Source of the DNA: Dermatemys mawii
Lineage: Eukaryota; Chordata; Testudines; Dermatemydidae
Reading direction: 5' to 3'
DNA: 64,000 bases
NCBI GenBank assembly: GCA_007922305.1
Contig: ML677326.1
Span: forward strand, 57,785,446 to 57,849,445
The notes beneath the pieces are model-generated. The model did not search any database. It had not been told where the DNA came from and was given only the letters and a program-made list of their open reading frames with translations. The first letter of the stretch is position 1. Each line of letters starts with the position of its first letter. Positions 34,703-47,423 of this stretch are shown here, piece by piece. Made by a program: the position numbers and the translations under genes.

Positions 34703-35879
34703 GTCAGAACCTCATTTTTATGATCCTTAATGACTGCACCTCCAGAAATACACTTCTCACTACAACCATGTGGAGATATGAGTAGTAAAATCTTAAAGGG
34801 AAGAATGTCACCTATTCCATCACCAATACAAAGATACCATTATTCCTTGGAGTATTCCCATACCAAGTCCTGACCTTAAGCAAGGTGATTTAAGTTAGAA
34901 CTGACAAGATCACAGCACAATGATTATGTGTCTCTCTTTCTTTGTTCTTTTTCATCTCTTTTTTTTCTCTTCCATATGAAGGCCGGTTCCTTAACCCAAA
35001 GAAAGATGTGCAGCAATTTCCAGAGACTCTACGCCAATAGGAGAAATATAGTAGTGCTTCACTGCTCAGAGAGTATTCTATCTGCTTTTACACTAATAAC
35101 ATAGGCTGTCAGAATTACAACATATAGGGAGGATTTTATAACTGTCGAGACTCTAAAAATAAAAACCTTTGAATGTTATCTCTTTCTTTTCTCTTAGACA
35201 TTGATCCAAAAACTCAGGGCACGGAGCTTTCCCCCAGGGAACCCCTATAGAAGTTGGTCAACTGTCTATGGCATCATTTAATCAGTAAGACTGTTTAAAA
35301 AAAAATAATCTTTAGATGATTCAATCAGAAGCTGAAGCACTGAAATCAGTCTTAGATCCTAGAGTCTGGGGATTTCTGAGTTGGGCTGACATGTTAAATG
35401 TCTCCTGTGTCTGCAGTGTTCTGTTCCAATTCCTTTAACTTTTCAGATATGCTGTAAGATTTTGAGGATAGGGTCTCTACAGTGAGCTAGTCAGATTACT
35501 TTCAGATTTTTTATTCTTTATCATACTAAATGATTTCAATGTGAACTTTTCAACAGTTTTGTTGGCCTTACTGTAGATGTCAGTTACCTGGGAACCATCT
35601 TGAATTCTTCTGGCAGATTTCCTTGAGGTTATTCTTTTGTGTTTATTTCTGGCCTACTGAACTGTTGTTCCTTTTTTTCTGGTCCCAGGACACGCTGATA
35701 TCCTGACATCACTGATCTTCTCACATGAGCCTGACTGGGTTAGGTTTTAAGAGAATATTTATAGAGTGAGCCTGCTTCTGTTCTCAGAGCATCACATGAC
35801 TCTCCTTTCAATGCCACTGGTATAGACTTTCAAAAATTGACTAATGATTTTGTGTGTCTGTTTTCAACTTGACACCAGA
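34703..35879. other. No gene recognised; pyrimidine run
   Basis: A polypyrimidine tract (about 34933-34977) is followed by an AG at 34980-34981. It resembles a splice acceptor in isolation, but no open exon follows. Otherwise the stretch is featureless. Confidence 0.35.
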
Positions 35880-35965
35880 AAGGGACCTGAGCGCTCACAC
35901 TCTGAAAAATCAGACCCCTTTCAGCTGTCTCAAAATGAGCACCCAAAAATTGAGGCACTTGACCA
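35880..35965. repeat. Fragment of the tggccaagattttc MITE class
   Basis: Words 'ggacctgagcgctcacactc', 'tgaaaaatcagacccctttc' and 'aatgagcacccaaaaattga' resemble the interior of the family at 4301. Confidence 0.4.
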
Positions 35966-37637
35966 GGAATTTCCCATGATATTATTAATTAAAACTTGAA
36001 TGCAAGAATGCCAAGTGTTTAACACGTGGCAAACGGTTCAGACACATGCTCATCATCCTACTCATTCTCATATACAATAAATTAACTGCACTCAGGAACA
36101 AGAATTATCAAAATTGGAAGCATAATCTTTAAGGATCAATCTGAATTTTAATAAGTATATCTGGGATTTGCAGAACAATGTAGAGCTCTCTGTTGGTTTA
36201 TCCTGAGCAAAATAATGAAAACTGAAATACTGATGTTTTAAGGATTTGAGGGTTTAAAGTGTTCAGCTCTTTGTGTATGTTGAAATTGTGTTATGAGACT
36301 CTCATTAAAGTTTTGTTTGAGCCACTAAGGAGACCAGTATCATTTTGCTAAATTCATTTTCTAGTAGTCCTCCCATTAGCTGTGAGATGGTCTTTTATTT
36401 TCCAGTATGAAGCTTTTAACCTGCAACTTAAAGAACATAGTGCTTGTTTAGACCTACAGTTTGTGCACACATCCTAGTTTGTTGTTTTTGTTTTTTATGA
36501 GAGGTAGCAACATCATTCTAACCTTTAATCTTCAAATTGCACTCTATCAAGTCTGAACAGATAAGAAGTAACCTTACCACATTTTGTGTCATTTTTACTG
36601 CAGAAATCCAAAAGATAGGAATTCATATAAACATATATGCTACTTAACAGGCCCACTTCTACAAGATACTTAAAGTTCTTATAAATTTAATGTTCTTTTC
36701 ATGAATTTTTGATACAGCCAAATTAAGATCTTCCTCAATAAGTGGGAGGGTTTTTTTAACTAGAAGTGTACATGATAGCCAGAGAAACTATCTGATTACT
36801 CAATTTTTTTTCCCATTTATATTGCCATAGTCAGTTTCCCATAATTGGGCTGCTTCTATTAGCAGAAAGTATTCAGACTTTATTAAAAGTATTTGTAAAA
36901 CTCATTTTCTTTAAATATGTAACATCTGCGTTTCTCTCTGTTGGGCTCTGCCTTACTACCTCAAACAATCAAAACTAGACACATTATACATCTGCCATCT
37001 TTTATAATCTAAACTGCCTCAAGTAGGAACAATGCATTTATATTTTATAATGAAAAGAAAGTCTCTGAATGCCAACTAGTAGACACAAAAGATTATCTTC
37101 CTATTTGCCAGGCTTGGATTGTCAGACATTAAATTTTTTAGCAGCTACTTCTGATGAATTATTGATGTTCTCACCATTTAGAAAATGGATCACATCACTA
37201 GAGTAATTAGCACCCTGCCACTTCTGCCTATCACATTTAATGTGTCATGAGAGAACTCTGTGTAGAGCTATTTTTTAAATAAACGACTGGCTTTGTTTAT
37301 CATCCATTACTATATTGAGGATTACGCTCTAGCACCTCTGGACTATATTCAAAAGGTTGAAGATCACAGAAGCATATGTGGTTCCCTTTTTGTATATATG
37401 CACTTCTTTTAGGAAGTTAATAATGATTGGGGAAGGGGATTCTGAATATTCTGAAATTAAGGTACAAAGCAAAGTTTTGAGAATCCTGTATTCCTTACAC
37501 ACCCCAAACTCCATTTGACTCCAAAGGAATTTTTTGTGACATTTTCTTATTTCTGACATACAGTTCATAAGACATATAGTAGGAAAGTTTTCAAGGTGAA
37601 TAGCTTATGATTTAAGATTGATAACTTAATATACATT
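35966..37637. other. Repeat-poor block, no gene recognised
   Basis: AT-rich DNA. A stretch at about 36.9-37.25 kb looks unique and could be tested for conservation. No gene signal. Confidence 0.35.
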
Positions 37638-37666
37638 TATATATATATATATATATTATATATATG
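37638..37666. repeat. (TA)n microsatellite
   Basis: A run of alternating T and A with one interruption (atatatta). It is directly visible and probably polymorphic. Confidence 0.9.
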
Positions 37667-38427
37667 ATAAGCAAACATAGAACGTCTGAAGATTTGTTTG
37701 AACCTTTTGAGGTAAGCTGCCGTGGAAGTAGTAAATAATGCATATTCATATCAACAGAACAAAAGATAAAATACACGTGGAATGTCTGATACCTTTTCAC
37801 AGGAACAGCAGATGTATAGGAATAAAATGCTAGTAATTCTTTGTACTTTCAAATTAATAAAATAAGTAATTTTCTTTTCATCATCATAATTACTGTCTTG
37901 AAGTCAATGTCAAGAGCTAGACCATTTTTGAAATATAAAGATTTTAAAGGTACTGCTGAAGGCACTTTTTAAAGAAATAAAAACAAATCTTTAACGTTAA
38001 TTTAGGCTGTTTGGGTTCCTGGAATCTCTTATCAGAGCACAAAAAAATTGCCATAGTGTGCTGTCAGTTTACAACTACAACAGTAAAATGTAAGAAATAT
38101 TGTTCACCTTGAACCCTCATATTCCTGGGTTTTTGAAGTGTGACATTTCCTGTTGACCTGTTAATTTCTACAAACCTCTGAGGAGTGATTAAATTTAATA
38201 CTGAGATAAGTAGCACCAACTATTGACCAAATCACTCTGTCAGCTAAGTAATTTATAAGTTTAATGCATGTTATTTAGGGCAATGTGTTTTTTTTAAAGG
38301 TGTCCCTAAATTTCATACTTTTCATAGGCAACTATGTACCTACATGAGCACTCAATTACCTGTGACCACATTTTAACATTTTTGAAAGCTGACATAAAAA
38401 ACTACTATGTACTGAAGAGCGAGGATC
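37667..38427. other. No gene or clear repeat recognised
   Basis: AT-rich sequence. Nothing to annotate. Confidence 0.4.
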
Positions 38428-38461
38428 AAAAATAAATAAATAAGTAAATAAATAAATAAAA
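38428..38461. repeat. (TAAA)n microsatellite
   Basis: About eight AAAT/TAAA units with one G interruption (aagtaaa). Confidence 0.9.
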
Positions 38462-38779
38462 TGGGCAGCTCTATGGGCACATCCATCTATTTAATTGGAC
38501 ACTTAAAATTAGTCTGAGGATTTTCATGTATAATCATGTACTGAAAGATTTCTATTTCATTATCTTCCATCTCTATACACTTCAGATTACTAAAGAGTAT
38601 AGATTATGCTGGAGACAATCACAAAAAGCATTTGCAATCAACTGTGAACAAACATATATCCAACAAAAAAAATTCAAATAAGGCAATATAAACCCATTTT
38701 ACAATCCACTAATACTTCTTCAAATGATGTATTCTTATTTTTGGAAACAGCTACACATTTAAATTAAATCTTACAGCTC

Positions 38780-39260
38780 AGAGGTAAAATGGTTTATATC
38801 ATCCCAGCCACTTTCTGTGCTAAACCTGAATACATGGACTTTGCATAGGGAACTAACTGGTTGAGGAAAAGGCCTTTGCGCGTGTAATCTAGCACAGGTG
38901 TGGAACAGCTGCCTGGCAACTTTAACTGTAGCCTATGGGCTGCATCTGATGCTGAAACACTAGTGACTTCTTTCTGTTGATTCATTGGCCTCTCCACAGC
39001 TTCTACCCTGGACTGACCCACCAGACTCTCTGACTGCTATGGTCCTCCAGCAAGCTATGAGAGCAGAAGGCTGCAGCATACAGGGTATGCAGCCTCTCCA
39101 TGGCCTGTCTGTTTTGTGCAGTGGAATTGCAATGGATTCCATTTTGATGAGAGATTTCCACAGCCACATGGCAGCATTTGGCCCCAAATAAATATGAAAA
39201 GGACGTGCTAAATCTGTTCATACATCCAAATGCTCTTAGAATATCATATTTAGCCATTTA
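38780..39260. other. Block open on both strands; possible terminal exon or old transposon
   Basis: The GC content is higher than the flanks and long frames are open on both strands: plus 38985-39191 (68 codons) and minus 39003-39257 (84 codons), 38960-39187 and 38794-39021. On the plus strand a good acceptor-like sequence (ttcattggcctctccacag, ending at 38999) is followed by 190 bp. That stretch ends with a stop inside an AATAAA signal (39186-39191), the layout of a small last exon. On the minus strand the frames have no domain I recognise. The balance of evidence is weak: repeats also make such blocks, and I see no partner exon upstream. Confidence 0.25.
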
Positions 39261-39764
39261 CTTCTGCATAGTGCTTTGCAAATATTAACTGTTGTTTCTA
39301 CCTTTTTGTGGGTTCAAAAAAACCTAAGAGATGAAAGAAAACATTTTTCCTGTGCTATGAGAGCATTCCCTTGCTACTAATTTTTGTTTCGGTTTCATGG
39401 CCTTTTAATAAGGGGAAAGGAGTTGTTTGCATCTATTTGCATAGTGCAAATGACAGCACAATTAGCGAAGAACGTGTACCTTAACGAGCAAGGCAATGCT
39501 GATAAGGGTGCAAATGTGAGACTAAACCAGGCCATACATTTCCGAAAATTGATTCTATTGCAAAATTTTAGACAGCTGGGTATTGTTGCTGTGTGCTGTT
39601 AAGAAGTTGTTGTGTCACACCAGGAGCAGCCCTCCTCAGCTCTGAGGGAAATTAGAACTGTTAAAGCTTTTGGGTATCCCCTGGGATGAAAGGTGATCTA
39701 TACATGTAAGTTATTAGTTTTTATTCTTCATGGAGAAGACGAAAGATCCAATGGATATGCATAG

Positions 39765-40020
39765 GCATAGACTTGCGAGCCAGAGTTCTCTTCCTTTTTC
39801 TGCTCCTGGCCTGTGGTGTAATCTTGGGCAAATCACTTCACGGCTATGTGCCTCTGATCTCCTTCCACACTTTGTCTTGTCTATAGTTTAGACTGTAAGG
39901 TCTTTAGGACAGAGTATTTCTCTTACTACACTTTTGTACAGGATCCAACACGATGGGTCACTGATCTCATGATTTGGAGCTTCTAGTTAATGCTGTTATA
40001 CTAATTATAAATAATAATAC
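39765..40020 (+). repeat. Core SINE with a LINE-like tail, nearly full length
   Basis: The MIR-type core 'ctcctggcctgtggtgtaat' and 'cttgggcaaatcacttcac' is followed by 'gtttagactgtaaggtcttt', 'acttttgtacaggatccaac' and a tail ending ctaattataaataataata. The order matches an old, abundant amniote SINE. A tRNA-like head is weak or missing. Confidence 0.75.
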
Positions 40021-40166
40021 AGAGCTGGAGATGAAATCTTGCTACAGCTGGACATGCACAATCCTTTATTTCTAGCTGTGATGGACACTTTAATGGCCTT
40101 CATAAAAATATCCCTGAATGAATTTTGTGTATACAATTTGATGTTAAATTACACCTCGCTATGTGC

Positions 40167-40281
40167 TCAGGCCCAATCCTGCACTCAGATCCAGGCTCAC
40201 TGACCTTTAAAGTCTGTGGGAGTCCAAATAGGCAAGAAGGTCTGCATGCCTAGATCAAGGCTTTGCAGGATCGGGGCCTTA
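40167..40281. repeat. Palindromic old dispersed repeat, both arms present
   Basis: The left arm tcaggcccaatcctgcac and right arm tgcaggatcggggcctta pair with few mismatches. It is one of the better preserved examples in the window. Confidence 0.6.
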
Positions 40282-41165
40282 AAATGCATCTTTTAAGAAC
40301 TGTGTCTTTGGCCACAAAATACTCAGAATCTTTGATATAAATCATTGTGTATTATCCTGTGAGGAACAATTCTAACACTGCACTTCCTTTCTAGCCTGTA
40401 GTGAACAGAGAAAGGAAGGAAGAGATTTCTTGTGCCCTCTCTTAAATATTTCAAGTTTTGAGCCTCTAATCTATTCATCGGTGAATCTGCACTTGATGGT
40501 ATGTGGGCAGACTCCCATGTTCATGTGGAACCTCACTAACTTTGATAGGCTTTGTGCCAGTATGTCAGTCCATCTGTGTGTACTATTGCTTGCAGAATTG
40601 GGACCTGATTTGTACCTCCAAATTTAGAAAAAGTATATTGGAAACAGTTATGTATTGTTTAAGAGCAAAATGAACGGGGGCTATGTTCTGAGAATGATAA
40701 TAAGAGAGTCGTCTTGAACAAATGAAAAAAATTCATTTGATTGGCAGTATTTTTATTTAGTTATTTGTATAATTACCTTGGAAGTGGTTCAAAGAACAAT
40801 TGTTGTTTATAAATACTTTTATTCTGAACATGGCCAAATAAAAAGACCTTATTGCAAACAAAATATCACTCCTGATGCTTCTCAAACAACACAGAAATTA
40901 ATTATGTACAAGTGTGAAAAGTGGGATACATCCCACACTAATTGCTGACTTTAATGTTCTAATTTAGTTTAGATGGCTGTAAAAGTCCAAGAGAATCTGC
41001 TGGGATTTAAACCTCATGGAACTTAATTTTTTGTCATGTAATTTCAATAGAGAAGACATGACTTTTCTACAAAAAGCTTACTTGAAATTCTCCAAACAGT
41101 ATTCTAATTTTCTAATACTCACACTCCAAGTCACAGTGGGAGAGGTAAGGCTGAAGAATGCCGAG
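40282..41165. other. No gene or clear repeat recognised
   Basis: AT-rich sequence. An open frame at 40430-40627 has no recognisable motif. Confidence 0.4.
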
Positions 41166-41380
41166 AAAAGATAAAGGGTAACATTTTCAAAAGTATTGAA
41201 CTCACTTATGGGCCAAGGTCCCATTGATTAACTTATGCTTCTAAGTTCTTAAGGTTTTCTAAAAGATATTCATTCTGTCACTCTGATCAGCATTGCAAGC
41301 CAAAGTGACTTAGGAACCTAATTATCATTTCAAAAGGGACTTAGGCACCAAAGTGCCATCGACTTTCAGTGAAACTCTGA
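41166..41380. mobile_element. MITE of the tttcaaaagtgacttagg class
   Basis: Contains 'aacattttcaaaagtattga', 'aagtgacttaggaacctaat' and 'caaaagggacttaggcacca' around a 'gtcccattgattaact' centre. This is the layout of old inverted-repeat elements related to those at 4301. Confidence 0.55.
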
Positions 41381-42939
41381 TCTACTCTAATATCCGTGCA
41401 TGTGAATAGAAATCAAAACAGAGACAATCTGCCATGTGCAAGCTCTGCTCCAACTATAATTTTCTGGGGAGGCCGATGGTATCTAACTCCACCTACCTGT
41501 GAAGAAAGGGCAAGAGCCACTGGAGAGTGGAGACTTATTCCACGCCTCACACAAGAGCAGCCTTCACTATTTGACTGAGGGACTCTCATGATGAACAGCC
41601 CTCTCTACTCTCATGCACCAAATATTCTCTAGATATATCAGCTCTGTCCCTTAAAGACACCTCCCCCTGTATTCTATGGATTCTTATAAAATAGATATCC
41701 TCCTTCAGGTGGCTGTGTCATCTTTTTAATTGAGAATACTATTAAGAATAAATAGGGGAAAGCATTTGATGCTGTTACTTGTTTGCATCATTGAAGGGAT
41801 AAATCACAGTGCTAAGTCCTCATTGAAGTCAGTGAAGCTACGCTAGTTCCTACCAGCCTAGGATCTAGCCCACAGCTTTTATTTTATTTTATTTTATTCT
41901 TTAAGATGAGCCTATGATCACTTGATTATAGCATCGCATCAAGATCAAAAGTAGAGTTAAGTGACGTAGACCAATTTTTAAACATGAATCAATTAATAGA
42001 GTGTCCAAATCTCATGTTTGGAAGCTCATGTCAGCCCTTTGGTGTACTGAAATGGTATCTGTGGGCCTAAGCATCAGTCTGGATTTCCAAAGGTGGGTTT
42101 GGGAAGTCCTAATTATCCAACATTTAAAACAGGGATTCAGTGTATGTAAATTAGCTTTGTCTGAGAGCCTAATTTATACTCCTATCTCTGCCATTCCGAT
42201 TTCATATTCAGAATGAAGCATAATGGGTAACACAGACAGACTTTATTTGATTTTGTCTCCAACAAACTTAAAAAATAATGCTTGATTATACTCTTTGGTC
42301 AAATATTTCTATGAAATACTGATAAAAATGTGCATATTTTGTTATGGGTTTATATCAGGAGAGTAGTTAAAGGATCCACATGTGTAAAGCTGTTTAGTTA
42401 TTTATGCGTTTTGCATTTTTAATTCCAACTCTCATTTTATGGTTTTGCATTATTTGCTCATAAATGAAAACTCTGTGTATGTAGCATTAATATGCTGTAT
42501 TCATGGTGTCCCAATGGAGAAGGTAAATAGTTCTTAAACTGATCTGACCTGAATTGACACTGGTCTGAACTGACACTGTTAGGTGATGGGAGTGGAATTC
42601 TACATAAGATTAAACTGTTTGTTAAAGCGGTATCATCTGGCACTGAGTGTTTAAAGGTATGCTAATATTTTCACTGCATGAGGGTCCTATGCTTCTCTGA
42701 CTGTCAGGGTCTACCCATGCTTACCTGTTTGAGAGATTCTTTGTATCAGACTGTATGTAGGGTAGGAAATGTTTTATGTCTATTTGCCAGCACTGGTACA
42801 AGCATTTGTGTACATAAGTTTGGGGGAGATAAGATAGACTGCCATGTCTATCTTTTCATAGGACAGTGATAAAAGGACTATAAGCTTAACAGAAACAGGA
42901 ACTGAAATGACAAAATCAGATATAATTTGATTTAATTAT
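41381..42939. other. No gene; small repeats
   Basis: A (TTTTA)n run lies at 41876-41900, and a palindromic-repeat scrap ('ctcattgaagtcagtgaag') near 41819-41870. Short open frames have no domain. Confidence 0.4.
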
Positions 42940-43205
42940 TTTGGTGCAAGTCTGTGTGGACACTCTGTATTGAAACTGGAGCACTCTTATTTCAAATTAT
43001 GAGTGTCCACACACGGACTTCCACTGATATAGCTGAAGGTGTGAATTATAACTGACTTTAGTAACGTCAGTTCCAGTTTCCATGTTCACAATCTCTGAGC
43101 TCTGCGTACACTTGCACCTACGATATAGATAGCACTGGTCTGGTGTAGCTATGCTAGTGCTGGGAAATGCGTACAGAGTTTTCTTGTGTAGATAAGGCCT
43201 AAGAG
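42940..43205. mobile_element. DNA-transposon-like MITE with a tgtgtggacac palindrome
   Basis: gtctgtgtggacactct near the left and gagtgtccacacacggac at 42995-43012 pair as inverted copies. The right end 'ttgtgtagataaggcctaa' is a typical end for abundant turtle non-autonomous elements. The boundaries are approximate and more than one element may be joined. Confidence 0.5.
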
Positions 43206-43984
43206 AGGGAGCATTTTACATTGGTTTCTAACAACCCTCAACACCCGTAGCGGTTATGAGCAAATTCAGGTAGGAACTGTGCTTGTCCTCTCCTGAAGGC
43301 AAGGTCACCTGTGTAGCAGTGTCTACTCCTTCATGGCTTTATCCAACCATTAAGGAGAGGGTGGAGTAAGGGTGTGGAGCTGCTGAGGGGAAAAGGCACG
43401 GCATCTTTGTGATTCATGGTGCCATGGCCAGTGATGAGTGACAGCAAAGTTATTGGTGGAGAAGGGAATAGATACCTTGAATGTGATTGGAAATCCACTG
43501 ATACTTCCTGTGTCCCCTAATTCTATTCATAAGTCACACTCCCTCCCAGCCCCATCTGCAACACATTTAGATATAGTGGGGCAGTGTCTCAAAGTCATGA
43601 ATCTTTGGAGGGCAGTGGATTATTTTAGCATGTTAAAATGAGAAGAACAATATCTGTCCCTTTGAGAAGATGTTAGTACAGGTGATGAGCGAAAGATTAT
43701 CACCTTATAAGAAATACATATAAGAAAATTAAGGTTATAAATTAAGGTCCACTCAAAAGTGTGGAAAAATAGTATGTGATCATACAATTAAAGAATGTAT
43801 CATAATGTTTATGCACAACGGGAAAGAATTAAGGTTGCATAAGTGACATTAATTTGGATATTTTCCAACTTTTGAGAGTTTGATTTTGCTATCTTAATGT
43901 TCTTTTAACGTAGTTCTTTTTTGCAATTTCCTAGATTTTTTTAAAAGAAGAAAACAGAAAAAAATAGAAATTCCATCATGTGTC
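43206..43984. other. No gene or clear repeat recognised
   Basis: Mixed composition. Nothing recognised. Confidence 0.35.
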
Positions 43985-44050
43985 ATCCTATTCATAGTCT
44001 AAGGCCATAAGGGAAAATTGTGATAATCTAGTCTGGCCTCCTGCATAACA
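43985..44050 (-). repeat. CR1 LINE 3'-end fragment, antisense
   Basis: 'ttcatagtctaaggccataa', 'gggaaaattgtgataatcta' and 'gtctggcctcctgcataaca' are a decayed reverse complement of the CR1 3' end, matching the piece at 4596. Confidence 0.65.
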
Positions 44051-44239
44051 ATGAGATCCGTATGTTTAATCATCAGGGTTGGAACCTTGAGTTCAACGGC
44101 CAATCCCTGCTACTTGAGCTAATAGAATAACTGATAGCAATAGTAGGTTGTCATCTTCTATGTGGACCAGCCACTAGAGAAAGATAAGACATGCACTTTG
44201 CCAGTGGGTTTGATAGATATTTGCTAAAAGCAGAGGAAT

Positions 44240-44300
44240 GGTAAGACTTAGGGATCTTGGGTTCCATTCCCAGTTCTAGAAGGGAATGTGCTCTAGACAT
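44240..44300 (+). repeat. tRNA-derived SINE scrap
   Basis: tcttgggttccattcccag contains a B-box-like ggttccattcc, and the flanking 'ctagaagggaatgtgctcta' resembles the repeated 'ctggaaggggagtgtggtctag' phrase of reptile tRNA-type SINEs. No intact RNA polymerase III promoter is present because the A box is not visible. Confidence 0.4.
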
Positions 44301-45284
44301 TTCTGCCTCTGCTGCCTCCAGCCTGTCCCTTATCCCTGTCCTGCCTCTTTTCACCCTCTCCTCACCTCATCTCATCATCCCAGATCCCCCATATCCGTAT
44401 TTCTCCTCTCAGGGCCAGTCTCCTTACTCGCTCTCTTTGGCTTCTCTTCTGATCTCAGTCTCACCTCTTTCCCATCAAAACTGGCTCCCAGTGCTCCCAA
44501 GGCTTCTGTCATACCTGCCTCTAGAACACTGACACCAGGTGCTTCCAAAGTGATAGACTGCCACTCTCTTAAGATACAATTCAGCTCACAATACATACAA
44601 GTGAGGAAGATCAGAATAATAACTTTTATTGCAGTCATTTTTCTCCCCATGTTTTAATACAAATCTTAGAAGTTTTTAAGTGATGCTACGGTGGCATATC
44701 TGCTGAGTTTCATTCTGAAATGAAAGTTTCACCAGTTTGGAAATGGTTTTAAATCAAGGTACTGGAGCACTGTATATTAATTATACCACAAATGCTGTCA
44801 GAGAGGAACATAATGTAACACAATTCAGTAAGAAATTGCCATTCATCCAGCAAACCCATGCCCTCCGAATATTTTTCAACTCCCTATCTACGGCTGAACT
44901 GTCACATTGCAAACTAGGTCATGTAAAGGGCATAGCTGTGCTGTACCAGGAGCTGGGCAGAAATGAGTCACTTCTCTTGTTCCATGGGGAAATAAACTGT
45001 GTCATCTCCCTACTCTGGTGCAGCTTATTCGTCCTTCCTTGTCAACTCAACTCTACCTTCTCCCAATATCTGTAGGCCCACTCCTTGCCCTCTCACCCCA
45101 ACACATGATCTGCCAGTCCAGAAAGCTCATACAGAGGAGTGGTGGAGCTCATAAGACTCTTCATTTCCCTCACAGGTATGTAGCCAGACTCACAGGTACC
45201 ATTACCTTCTCTTCACAAAACTGGGCAGCTGTTTTAAAGCACATTTATTGTATTTGCTTCCTCCCTTGGCCTACACTGAGGATT
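44301..45284. other. No gene recognised
   Basis: A C/T-rich tract runs from about 44300 to 44520 and makes open frames in several phases (44257-44532, 44286-44657, and minus 44375-44650). A 112-codon frame at 44737-45075 lacks any domain. None has coding context. Confidence 0.35.
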
Positions 45285-45540
45285 ATACATGAGGCTGTTA
45301 TCAAATACTTTTGAAAATCTAGGTATGAAACATTTATTGCTTTACTCTTGCCTGCTGTGACAGTAAGCGCTTAAAAGATCTCCAAGAAGTTATTTTAATG
45401 AGACCTTTATCTTTTAAATCCATGTTGGACCTTTGACAAAACATGTTTTCCAATGTGCTCCCTCACTGCATGCCACAGAATTATTTGCCATCTACTCTCT
45501 CGCCTACAGCTGAAATTAACTGGTCTATAATTGTGTGCTG
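45285..45540 (-). mobile_element. Old CR1/L3-like LINE fragment, antisense
   Basis: 'gttatcaaatacttttgaaa', 'cttttaaatccatgttgga' and 'gaaattaactggtctataat' are in the order expected for the reverse complement of the reverse-transcriptase thumb region of CR1-group LINEs. The divergence is much greater than for the copy at 57.6 kb. Confidence 0.6.
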
Positions 45541-46903
45541 CATAACAGAAGCCTCCACCAAAACTGTGCTTATTCACTAGGGCTCAGCTGTTTTATGAAA
45601 TCTATGGTAATATTGCTGGGGCAAAGAGAAAATGAGATAACCCATTAATAATGGAGCTGTACAAATATTTTCCAAACAATTAAGTCTCTCAGCACTCCTG
45701 AGAGAGAAGTGTTGCTCTTAACCTCTTTCTACAGATAGGGCAATTGAAGCAGAGAGACTGCTCCTGTATTCTTTAAACACCCAAAGGTCCAACTGACTTC
45801 AAGGTCAAATGGGGGGAAAGGGGAAGAAATGACTACACAGGGACGACTCAACTGTCAAGATTTTACCACTTTTCTACTTCTTTATCTGAACTACTCTTTG
45901 ATCAGGTCAATTTTCTACTGTCTTAGCTTGTGTTGCACTGCAAGTTTATTCTTTAACTGGTTTGTTTCCTTACCAGGTTCTTGTCTAGAGGGTGTCACTG
46001 TACTTTTATATCGGTTTGGGTAAAGTGATTGGAGCTCTCATTGTGGCCCTTGTCTGAATAATGATGTGAAGGTTGCTACTTTCCAGTCTGCAGCCTATCA
46101 CTCTGACCTATGAGTCATCAAAGAGCTTCCCTCATTTCCATCTTCATCTCCTTTCAGTCTCCTAAAGGTATGTGTCCTAGAGCTAGTCTGTTGTTTATAT
46201 TAATGTGTCACTAACCTTTCCAGACTGATTTCCACTGCTATCTGTATACTACAAATGTGTACCATTTTATACCAGGGAAAATAGTGCATGTGTTAGGCAG
46301 CACTCCATCAATCCTCTTTTTTTTCTTTAAAGACACACAGAAAATATAGCAATTGTTTAATATCTGTCATTTTTTTATCTCTGTCTCCAATTCTCCATTT
46401 GCATTTTTAGTAGTTTTATCTTTAGGACTGGCTGGCCTTCCAATCAAGACAGGACTATTTGCTAGTTTAAGGAAGAAAAGGTGATAGACCTCGGTGGTAA
46501 ATTAGTATTTTGGTTTTCAGAATGCTTAGGTTTTTACTAGTTAGGGATGGAATAATGTCATAGGGGCCTTCAAACTCAGCTGAACCAGCATGGGGCTTCA
46601 GGCAAAAGGTTTACTCTGCACCTAAGGTTTGTGCTCCAACTGGGCTCTCTACATGCTACAAACAGAGAGTTAAGCAGCAAATCTATGGGCAGGCACCAGT
46701 GAAACCACCTCTCCATGGACTCGCCACCTATTGACCCCTGTCACAGGGGCTGCTGCACCGTCAGGGCTCCATTAATGGCTGCTCTGTGAACTTGGGGTAG
46801 AGGATTCCTTCCCATGCCCTCATTTCCTTATAAATCCCCCAACTAGGGCTTGGTACAGGAACCTATGCATTTAGTGCTATAACAGCAGTGAAGAAGTATT
46901 TTT
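45541..46903. other. Mostly unrecognised; a MIR-like tail
   Basis: At about 45695-45785 'cctctttctacagataggg' and 'caattgaagcagagagactg' resemble a reverse-complemented MIR tail. The block 46.54-46.85 kb is GC-richer without a recognised identity. No gene. Confidence 0.4.
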
Positions 46904-47051
46904 AGATCCAGATTCACCAAAATGCTCCAGTTGCTTTGCATGACTCTAGCAACACAAAGTCACCATAAAAGTGGCCTAACTGGACAGTTAAGGTGAGCTA
47001 CGAGATGCTTCGTATTTCAAAGCAACCAAACCGTATTGTGAATCTGGCTCT
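46904..47051. mobile_element. Inverted-repeat element with agatccagattcacc ends
   Basis: The left end agatccagattcacc and right end gtgaatctggctct are inverted copies. The interior has short complementary words. It is a small, old MITE with an unknown family name. Confidence 0.6.
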
Positions 47052-47423
47052 TAATATGTCCAGGAATATTTGATAGGAATTATTTAATTTCTGCAGAAGT
47101 ACAAGTTCCATGCAGGAGAGATTATCAAAGGCTCAAGGAACAGTTGATTATAAGTGGAAGCTGGTTCCCTAACTGACATCTCTGTGTGTGTAAAAATGTC
47201 TCCCTTATTTTCCACCTCAGGCTTCGTTGGATTACAGAGCTCTCTTTAGTCCTGAAAGCTGACTGAATAGATTCCCCAGCTGAAGTAGAGCTCTTTTTGT
47301 TTGCTACACTTCTTTGCTCTCTGAATTATCTATAATAGGGGATGTTCCATGAGAAAGATTTAACATCTGTATGGATGGGGCACTGTAGGCATACTGTGCT
47401 GCTGCTCCTGCTTCCTGCTATTA
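47052..47423. other. No gene or clear repeat recognised
   Basis: Nothing was recognised between two small inverted-repeat elements. Confidence 0.4.

Noticed and set aside
34933..34981. Polypyrimidine tract ending in AG, splice-acceptor-like
   Set aside because: No open exon follows and such tracts are common in noncoding DNA.
37638..37666. TA-rich run as a possible replication origin or attachment site
   Set aside because: It is a plain (TA)n microsatellite in a vertebrate-type genome; nothing supports a site-specific role.
44240..44300. Possible tRNA gene because of a B-box-like word
   Set aside because: No A box or cloverleaf; the surrounding words are those of a tRNA-derived SINE.
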